Source of the DNA: Centroberyx gerrardi
Taxonomy: Eukaryota > Chordata > Actinopteri > Beryciformes > Berycidae
Direction: 5' to 3'
DNA length: 64,000 nt
Assembly (NCBI RefSeq): GCF_048128805.1
Contig: NC_136017.1
Span: 7,827,807-7,891,806, forward strand
Positions 12,120 to 33,921 of this stretch are shown piece after piece (positions within the stretch are counted from its first letter, which is position 1; each line of letters starts with the position of its first letter). The notes beneath the pieces were generated by a model. That model searched no databases. It worked only from the letters and a program-made list of their open reading frames with translations, and was not told the origin of the DNA. The position numbers were made by a program, and so were the translations under genes.

Positions 12120-13104
12120 ACCGGTTATAGAAAACTTTATTAGAAACCATATCAACAGCATTTATATAAAAATACCAACTGCTAAGTTAAAAAAAAAACA
12201 GAGAACACCAAGAAGTGCAGCGAGGTGCAAAGACCCCGCTGAAGAGAAGATAAAACAGTCAACATCCCTCCTGAGAAGCTGCATGGGCGGCTTTGAACCC
12301 GATGAAATGTCTGAATCAGAAAGGTGCAGCGCTGAAGAACAACAACAACAACAACAACAGCAGCTCATTCTTCATGTGTGTTGAAAAGTGGAATTTCAGT
12401 AGCAGCCGAACAGGAACGCTTCTAAATTTGAACAGAGGAAAAAAAAAAAAAACACTGGTCTTGTGGTTAAACTAAGTTGACAGGCATAAGAGGAGCCACC
12501 GCAGCATGAAACATCATCAACCTGGAGGGTAAACCAAAACAGATTAGGAGCAAGCACACGGGCGCATGTTGCTTGAATCCATTTACATCACCTGCGGGGG
12601 CATTTCTACTGTACGTCTGACCCTCAATTTACACAAATTTCACTCCTTTTCTGCTTGCACGCTGCGATTTTGTCCTGAATTTAAAAAGCGACTAAGGATT
12701 CAAACGCAATGGAGAGATGAGTCATGAGGAACAAACAGCGCTATCTGTTGGATAAAGGCCAGTAGTGCGCGTTGCTGCTTGAAAGCCACGAGTTAAAACT
12801 ATTTATGTGCGAGCGTAACCCACATAAGGTCCAAGATTATATTATCTAAAAATAAGTCTTCATTTGCAGCGGCCGGTGACACGGAGGGTATCTAAGTTAC
12901 ACTTAAATGATAAAGTAGAAGCTCAACAAATTATCATAAGTGCTCAAATGACTTCTCTAAACCTCAGCTAACCCAAACCATTAGTTCCAGATCAGCAGAG
13001 TTGACGGCGGAAATCCATTACACGACATGTCTGGTGTCTGAACAACAGCTCACAGCGGGGATATCCTCCGCATCAAAACAGGTTTTAGCCTTTCCCACCA
13101 GGCG
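12120..13104 (-). other. GEMIN8: GEMIN8 3' untranslated region
   Basis: Minus-strand sequence after the GEMIN8 stop. A minus-strand AATAAA (plus-strand TTTATT at 12,136-12,141) would end a 3' UTR of about 1 kb. It carries a (GTT)n tract (plus-strand CAA repeats at 12,341-12,361) and two A/T runs. The poly(A) position is inferred from the hexamer alone. Confidence 0.55.
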
Positions 13105-14792
13105 TTAGAGTTTTAGTGGGATAACGGGCCAGTACTTTGGCTGCTTGCGGTCACAGTTCCGGTCAAAAGTCAGCTGCATGGCCGCCTCCATGGCCTGGAT
13201 CTTGGCCGCGTCCTCGCCGTACAGCTTCTTCATCTCGGCCCCGCGTCTCTCGCCGGGCCGCTCGGAGGGAGGGGCCATGCTGCTCCGCCAGGAAACCCGG
13301 TGCAGGTCGCGGTCGGCCGGCACGTAGCTGTCCTGCTCCGCCTCCAGCTGCTGCTGCTTCTCTGCAGGAGGAGGAGGAGAGCAGGGCTTAATATTAAAGT
13401 ATGATAGATATAGTAGGCTGTCCACTCACCTTTTGTATTGTTACCTTTATTTAGACAGTTGAAAAGTAGCAAGGAAGACAGAGTAGAGGAGGAACAGGAG
13501 AGAGGAGGGAGTGTTAAAAGATAAAGATAAGAAAACACATTGAGATATTTCCAGCAGCTACAATGGAGTCTGATAACAGAAAATTATTCATCTATCTAAA
13601 ACATCAACGGTAAATGTCCGCTTTTGCACATTTTGCGCTGATGTTCAACTATCACACAGGGAGAAATCCATTGGTTGAAAATGTTTTATCGTCTCTGCAT
13701 CGAAAAACAAATCGCCCAGAGATCGAACTTGTAGTTTTAGTTATCGTATTGGATGTATTCATAGTTACCACTGTAGTGGGAACACAGACAGTCTATTTAC
13801 TGAGAACGATTTAAATCTTTTTATCGTTATCGTTCTAGATGTGAATGGGCCTTCACTGGGATTTTACTGGTTACAGGACAATCTCTCAAGCCACCACCCG
13901 CCCCGTCCCGCTGCCGTCTTACTCAGCTCTTCTCTGTGCTTCTCCGTCTGGGCGAAGTACTGCCGCAGCTCCTCTGTGATCTCCATGTTGCTGACGTCAC
14001 ACTCGATCTCGCTGTCCGAGCCGCTCTCCTCGTCCCCGTCCTCTCCGTCCTCCTCCCTGGCCGGGACCCTCCTCGCCGCCCTGCCTCGATTCTCTGCGGC
14101 GTGCCAGTCGGCGTAGCGCTGGGAGCTGCTGGGATACTGGTGGTGGTGGTGGTGGTGATAGTAGCCAGGGCCGTAGGCTGCCTCCAGGGCTTTTCGGTAG
14201 GCATGCCGGTGTCTCTGGTGCCAGGCCATGGCCTGCTGGTAGTGCTGCCAGTAGCGCCCGTACACCGGCTCCGCAAACCAGGAAGTCACACTGCCACTCT
14301 CCTCCTGCCAAGGAGAGGGTTCAAATCAGTGCAAGACTTGTTAAGCTTAGTGTCCAGTTATTTAATGGATTCACTGACTCACTTAATATTTATTTGGTGT
14401 ATTTCTGATGGTTTTAAAGGGTTAGCCAACCCAACCGGTCTGTAATCACTTTATACTAAAGGATACCAAAGGGACGAGACAGGAAAAGATCTAACGTTGG
14501 TTGCTGCATGGATTTCACTCTAAAGCTTTGATCCGTCACTTCCGGTGTCCACTGCCATCACTAGAATTTAATGTGGGCAAATAGGGCAAATCTATAGCAT
14601 CTCAATTAGTGGGGATGGGACGCTCTTCTTTACTGCAGCCCCACTTTGTGATATACAGGTGTATTTTTACATTAAAATCTTGCATAGTGCAGCTTTAATG
14701 TTCAGTTAGCAATCACCATGCTCATTCGCTCAAGTAAAGAAAGTTTTGTGAACAATTACAGTTGGGACATCACTTCTCAGTTGCCTTACCAT
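13105..14792 (-). CDS. GEMIN8: Gem-associated protein 8
   Basis: Gemin8 binds Gemin6/7 and Unrip inside the SMN complex, which loads Sm proteins onto snRNAs in cytoplasm and nuclear Gems. The coding exons are 14,790-14,792 (only the ATG, before donor GTAAGG), 13,923-14,304 and 13,105-13,361, giving 213 residues (human 242). The N-terminal motif [15 protein letters not shown], the acidic block with [17 protein letters not shown] and the C-terminus [11 protein letters not shown]...[11 protein letters not shown] match the family closely. The splice after ...HREEL gives an uninterrupted lysine-glutamine run. A six-histidine tract (about residues 51-56) sits in the variable linker. A possible 5' exon with acceptor at 14,836 holds an upstream ATG with an early stop. 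The gene diverges from MOSPD2 with about 1.1 kb between starts. Identity is secure; the 5' end is less so. Confidence 0.93.
13535..13680 (+). repeat. Interspersed repeat fragment inside the GEMIN8 intron
   Basis: It starts with GAGATATTTCCAGCAGCTACAATGG-like sequence and resembles the repeat at 11,110 and 33,085, but is truncated. It lies in the intron between the last two GEMIN8 coding exons. Confidence 0.5.
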
Positions 14793-14849
14793 GATGACAG
14801 ATGCTTGCAGCTCGGTGGATTTCTCAGCTATCTCATCTGCAACCCTTTG

Positions 14850-15946
14850 AAATGTGGACAGAGTCAGAAAGCCATAACCCAACTCGCATGAACAACCAGC
14901 AAAATACAGTTCATTAGACGTTATTTTCCTTTATTAGCTGAAGCTAGCCTCCTAAACTAGCTAAAACACATCTGTGTAGCGGTTAACTTTACTTGTGCCT
15001 GGGCAGAAAGACACATGCTGACATCTTGAAAACAAAGATGGAGGAAGACTGGATATCAAACGTTTTACTAAATATTCGAATATACAAGGCTATGCAACTG
15101 AATAGACATTATATCAAACACATTTATCAGTATTTCTATGTTGAATGCCTCTCGCTAAGACCGATTTACCTTAGTGCTCTCGTGTTGTTTAGCAGCTCAT
15201 GCTTCCTTGACAATAATTTCCCAGCAGCCTTTGAGTCAGAGCAAAATCCCTGGCTATGTGGCGCCAGCTAGAGGATACAGTGCATACATACAATAATACT
15301 GCGTTAATATTTCAGACAGTGCACCTGTAAACTGATATTATAGTTTGTAATATGGTATGTAACTTATGCTGAAGCGAAGCCAATGCTCTCGCTGCATTTT
15401 CCATTTCGTTAAAAGCATTTAGTCGGCAAAAAATGTGCAAAATACAAGAGCGAACCACCTTAGTGATTTTTAACCAAAACTAAAAGGAAGTTATGATGTT
15501 TTTACCCTCTTTTCTTCATATCTTTTGGTGTGTTATTCTCTTTTACACGTTTTAATTTAGCAAAAGTGTGATGTTTGCTTTGATTTCACTGTTAAATCAT
15601 TTTTGTAAACTCTTTAAAAAAGTGCTACACAAAAAATATTAGCATATTCTACACTGTCATCCCAGTGTCAAGCCGTCCCATAAAATTACAATTTCCTGTC
15701 TACATTTTCAAAATAAAACCTTTATTGATAACCTAATCCTCAACATAACAATCTTTTTTACTATCTATTTCTAGACTATTTTGCGTGAGGCCAGATTATT
15801 AGAGTATTCCGATACCATTTTTGTTGTTCTGTACACCCAAATAGATAACGTTCTGTTACGCTTTTATTTTGAAGGCAAAATCGATGGTTTCCGGTTTTGT
15901 TCTGTCTATCCCTGTTAGCTTGACGTGGCCGCTGAGCCACAAAACC
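14850..15946. promoter_or_regulatory. Divergent promoter interval of GEMIN8 and MOSPD2
   Basis: About 1.1 kb separates the GEMIN8 5' end from the MOSPD2 start codon, so promoters of both genes should lie here. I see no TATA box at an obvious position. The stretch 15,850-15,946 is more GC-rich than its surroundings and ends in a strong Kozak context, AAAACCATGG. The rest is unremarkable AT-rich DNA. Confidence 0.45.
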
Positions 15947-29352
<13,406 letters not shown>

Positions 29353-29720
29353 CTGGACCGCTCGGTTAAAATCGGAATATTGATACCAAATGTAGAGGGA
29401 CAGGGGCGAACAACTTATCTGTCACCGTGGAGAAAAGGTCAACAAGCTTTTGTGAAACTGCCTTCTGGACAATCTTGTTTCTATGCAGCAATTTGCACGA
29501 CTCATTTGCCTGTGATTACTCTTGTGTTCAGAATTTTGTGTAAGGTGGGCGTCTGTTGCAGGAAGGAAATAAAAGACTCATAAATGCGGATTGTTTAAGA
29601 GTTGAAGCTTAAACTCTTTATCTTCTGATTTGCACATTGCAGACTTGTCATTTCTCCAACAGGGTTCGAGCCAACCCTGAAAATCCTTGAATGTTTATGA
29701 GTTTGAATAAAAATAAAATA
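29353..29720 (+). other. MOSPD2: MOSPD2 3' untranslated region
   Basis: Sequence after the TAA. The first cluster of AATAAA-type signals is at about 29,706-29,718, so the mRNA probably ends near 29,730. From there to 30,240 I see no gene. Confidence 0.5.
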
Positions 29721-30289
29721 AGGCCCGAAAAGTTTTTGAAACTGAATGGAGGGTGTTGGAAATACTTGATTTACATTTTTTTTTTAAATATAACACCCAA
29801 AGTCATCAATACACCTCACCTCTCTCCACCAAGGATCAACAGTTCACATCCCGATGAAAACCCTGTGATAGAGATTTGTGTTGATACAGCAGCAGTTGTA
29901 AAATGAATGATTTTACCCAGATTTCTTGACTTGACTTGATCATGAGTAAAACATGAGGTGTCTATGATGTCTGATTTCAACCATGCCAAAACATGCTAAA
30001 TGAGACCTTGAATTTCACCAAATAAGACCTTGAAAGTCATTGAAGTCCTTGAATTTGATGTCAGAGTGAATGTGGGAACCTTGCTCCAAGAAACAGAACT
30101 AAGAATTGCTTAATTTATTTAATGGCTATATAAAGCTGAGGTTGTAAAAGGTTTTTTATTCATCAGGATCAATATATGTTTTTTAGTCAGGAATGAAACT
30201 GGCCCAAGTTGATGTTTTTCAGCAAAGCCAGTGTTAGAGATTGACCTACGGAGTGAAAGTAGAAACAGGCACTTGCACTTCCTCTTATT

Positions 30290-30490
30290 ATTATCCTCTG
30301 ATTATTATTATTTTTTTGCCTTCTTTTTTTTTATTATGCAGTTCAAAGTAGAGAGACAGGGGAGATTGGGGGAGAGAGAGAGAGGGATGACATGCGACAA
30401 AGGTCCTGGGCCGGGTTTGAACCCAGGATGTCACACTTATATGGTTCACACCTTCGACCACCAAGCCTCCAGACCCGCACTTCCTCATCA
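30290..30490 (-). mobile_element. tRNA-derived SINE-like element
   Basis: The minus strand contains GGTTCAAACCC, a perfect RNA polymerase III B box, 35-40 bases after an A-box-like TGGTGGTCGAAG. On the plus strand this adjoins the AGAGAGACAGGG...GACATGCGACAAAGG repeat phrase. It lacks cloverleaf pairing, so it is a SINE rather than a tRNA gene. Confidence 0.5.
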
Positions 30491-30657
30491 TGACACATCA
30501 GCTCACACCTCCATGAGAACAGTTCAGAGTTTGAGGTTTGGGTTGCAAGAGAACGATTCAGAGGGGCGAGTCAATGTTTGCCCTCCTCCCTTCAGTACAG
30601 TATTTACTGTACGCCGCCAGCAGCAGTTAAGACTGTCGTTGAGTCCTCTTGACCAGT

Positions 30658-32524
30658 ATGGGTGGATGGAAACTGTGGTTTGCTCTACTTCTGCCACTGA
30701 GCGGGTGCGCTGCCAGTGAAGGTACTGTGCAGGAATTACTTTTCATTACTTACACTTCATGCAAGTCAGTTTTATGGTTTGTCATAGTCGTGTATTCTGT
30801 AATCATTTTCTTGACTTTGTGGTTGAAACAGGGCAGCCCAGTATTTTCTATGCCCTGTTATTTCTACTGCAATTAGAAATGTAAAATGTGATCAATGTTA
30901 TTTATAAAATCTATAAACACGGCAAATACTAACTCACTGAAACAATGCATTTCCTATTGATTGCAGTGACTCTTGTGAAAACTGTTGGGAGAGAACCAGA
31001 TGTCACTCCAGTGTGCCTCAATAAAACACTGGATATCATCGTGCTTATAGTATGTAAGATCAGCACAGAAAGGAACAGAGGAGAAGAGTGTCACCTGGCA
31101 TATCGGCATGGAAAGGACTTAACGCAAGGTTGTGACTCCAGGATCAAACTTATAAAAGAAGATCAGACTTTGTTTCTTCACCTGAACAATTTAACACCAG
31201 TGGACAGTGGGAACTACACTTGTGAGTGTGCATATGATGGCGGAGCAGATTTTCTTCATCTCAATATTACTGTAGAAGGTAAATGTGTGATTTATGTTGT
31301 TGTTTTTGTGTTATACACTTCATGTGTTTCAGTCATATTTTGACTCAATTTAAAGTGGTTATTTTCCTGTATATGATAACATGAAGAATTTAAATGTCTG
31401 CAGTATCCCTGTGTTTCTAGAAAAAAGCAGACTTAGCTGAATATGCAAGGTAAATCACAGTATAGAGTAATTAGGCCAACAAAACCAAGCTGCAGCATTG
31501 ACATATGAAGAAATTGGTACTTACAGTAATGTCTTTAGGTCTGTTTTAACTTCTGTCATTTTACTGCATACTGTATTGATAGCTTAATACTGTCTGAATA
31601 GAGATGTAAAGCAGTGTGTAAAGCAGATTTTATGAATGTCAAAATGAGATGTTGGGGTGCAGATATTAAATGTTTGATTCAGAGAAGATGCCAGTCAATA
31701 CTGCATGATACTGTGGATGGGAGAGAGTAAGGGCTTCATTTTCCTCTCCACATGGAGCAGATACTGATGCTATTTTCCCTGACAGAGTTGCTTGTTCTCT
31801 TTCACAATGTTTTAGAGGATGAAGAGGCCGGCACTTCTACAATAATGCTCATTGCTACAGCTGTGATCGGTGTTGCTGCACTCATCATTTTAACTGGAGT
31901 TATTCTTGGATTTACCTTAAGAAAAATTCATCATGGGTGAGAAATTCTTATAAAGTGACCTAAACCTTGTAAAATAATATTGCTAATTTATATATTGAAT
32001 GAAGCATTATAATTAGGAACACTCAATGAGCTACATCAGCATTGCAGCTGTTGTCACTGTCACCTATCTCAAGTAGATGCGTTCTCATTTTGAAATGAAA
32101 CTCTTAAAACAAACACACACACACACACATCAGTATCATGGACTTGACCTAGTTTTGGTTATGTATGAAACAATGAGGGGGAAGATGGTCTTTCATTTCC
32201 TGTCCTGTCTGAAAATAGACCGGACAAGCGAGGTTTACAATGCAGAGTATATACACATTAAGTTTAGTTTCTAATTCATTGCTGTTCGCTCTTTTACCCA
32301 ACAGAAAACAACCCAAACCATTGAGCAGCCTTCCAAACACGGTACTGTACAGGAAAATGTTGTAACTACTTCATGTTTACTGTTCATTTAACTTTGAAAA
32401 AACGTTTTTTCAAAATATAAATGTCCTTTTGCAGGAGCCACTGGATATTGAGCCATACAGCACCTTCACACAGAGAGAAAATGGGCTTTATTCAACTACT
32501 AAAGTGAACTGCTCTAATACGTAA
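30658..32524 (+). CDS. Single V-set Ig membrane receptor, copy A (IgR-A)
   Basis: Five exons: 30,658-30,721; 30,967-31,278; 31,816-31,936; 32,305-32,341; 32,435-32,524, 207 residues. A signal peptide (about 1-19) is followed by one V-set-like domain (22-125) with DSGNYTCEC, the classic F-strand motif, plus extra cysteines (ICK-like CKIST, EEC, QGC). It lacks the usual core tryptophan. A membrane helix of about 25 residues has no charged residue. The tail has tyrosines at about 186 (EPYSTF) and 197 (GLYSTT). V and membrane exons are very close to IgR-D, but the signal and tail exons are distinct from the other three copies. I do not know a named mammalian orthologue; it looks like an uncharacterised teleost Ig family. 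Phase is continuous throughout. Confidence 0.8.
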
Positions 32525-32767
32525 ATCATCTATTTGCCAGACATGATACAGTATGAGAGAATATACTGTTTTAGGGCATGTTGTCCACAAGGTGGCACTG
32601 TTGCCTTGTGAAATCCATGCCACTAATAGTGTTTCTCTCATCTGTGCGAGTCTTTCCTTTCTATCAATGTATTTAATTTTAAACACTGCCATCTATATTA
32701 CTTTTTTATTAATTTGTAGTGTATTCTTTATCTATGTTAATATGTAATATGCTGTCTGCCAAAGATA

Positions 32768-33045
32768 ATGTATACTGAACAAAAATATAAACGCAACACT
32801 TTTGTTTTTGCTCCCATTTTTCATTAGTTGAAATAAAAGATCTAAGATTTTTTCTATGGACACAAAAGGCTTATTTCTCTCAAATTTTGTTCACACATTT
32901 GTTTAAATCCGTGTTAGTGAGCACTTCTCCTTTGCCAAGATAATCCATCCACCTGACAGGTGTGGCATATCAAGATGCTGATTAAACAGCATGATTATTG
33001 CACAGGTGTGCCTAGGGCTGGTCACAGTAAAAGGCCACTTGGATA
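32768..33045. mobile_element. Tc1/mariner-type transposon terminal repeat (solo end)
   Basis: It starts ACTGAACAAAAATATAAACG and continues through GTGAGCACTTCTCC and CCACCTGACAGGTGTGGC, which I recognise as the long terminal inverted repeat of a widespread fish Tc1-like transposon. Only one end is present; no transposase sequence follows. It lies just downstream of IgR-A. Confidence 0.75.
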
Positions 33046-33084
33046 AATAAATGGTTTCATTTTGTTCTTTGGTGGTGTATTTTT

Positions 33085-33620
33085 ATTATTCCAGTGGATA
33101 ACGGGCCAAACAACGATGTGATGTCATACTGAGATATGTCCAGCAGCTACACTGTTAGTTTTGCACTAAAGTTCAACAATCACACAGGGAGAAATCCATC
33201 ATAGAAGAGGCAGAGAGACCAATTTCTCCACTGACAGCAGCCTCAATAGACCAGAATGCAATGCAGCCACAGCTTGCATCTTTTGCAGATCTGTCATCAG
33301 TAGTGTGTTGAATACAACGCAACCTTTAATGCTTTTTTTGTTATTTTTCAGGCATGGCACACCATGCCACTGTTCTCTCTCCACTCTCACTTTTTCTCAG
33401 TTGGGAAAACTCAGAGAAGAGAAGGCTGGGGGTTGTTGAAAAGCATTCTGGGAAACGTAGGAAATCACTAACCGAAGTAGAAGTAGACAGGTTGAGGGAA
33501 AGTGGATACACCAAAAAAGTAAATCCCATCAAAAAATAACATCTGGAATGCATTAAACATCACAGATCGATGATATATAACGGTGTCAGAGTATCCGATG
33601 GTGGATTTCTCCTTCAAGAT
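33085..33620 (+). mobile_element. Unclassified interspersed repeat (copy 2)
   Basis: Long shared stretches with 11,110-11,815, without the nested repeat. Its 3' part (AAATCACTAACCGAAGTAG to GGTGGATTTCTCCTTC) aligns in order with the distal half of copy 1. Non-coding. Confidence 0.55.
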
Positions 33621-33834
33621 TAGAGTTGAAACTTGGATCTATGACCAGTTTTGCCTTTTAGATTATAAAGCAGGAGGTGGGATCAAAGGTAGTGGTTGTA
33701 CATCAGCTGTGTGAGAAGTTTCATAAGTGAGGCCCAGTGCTGGGTAGTTTTCCAATTCTGTGTCAAGCCACTACTATCTGAAGCATTTCCATGCAGACCA
33801 AACATGTTCAGGAAGTTACTGCAATGCATCATCA

Positions 33835-33880
33835 TCACAGTCAGGAAGTAGCATCACTTTGCCATTTCATCTTCTTCATA
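33835..33880 (+). promoter_or_regulatory. Conserved proximal promoter block of IgR-B with ETS/PU.1-like site
   Basis: CAGGAAGTAGCATCACTTTG lies about 75 bp before the start codon. The block is repeated upstream of IgR-C (minus strand, about 51,027-51,048) and IgR-D (about 55,457-55,478). GGAAGT is an ETS-family core, in C as GAGGAAGTAG, close to the PU.1 consensus. Conservation may only reflect recent duplication. Confidence 0.45.
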
Positions 33881-33921
33881 GACCAACCAAGAGAAATCAT
33901 TACTTTAGATGATTGGTCAGT

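Noticed and set aside
13936-14445. 169-residue plus-strand frame
   Set aside because: Antisense shadow of the GC-rich GEMIN8 exon 2.
30370-30460. Possible tRNA gene on the minus strand
   Set aside because: A good B box is present but no acceptor or anticodon stem pairing could be found; better explained as a SINE.
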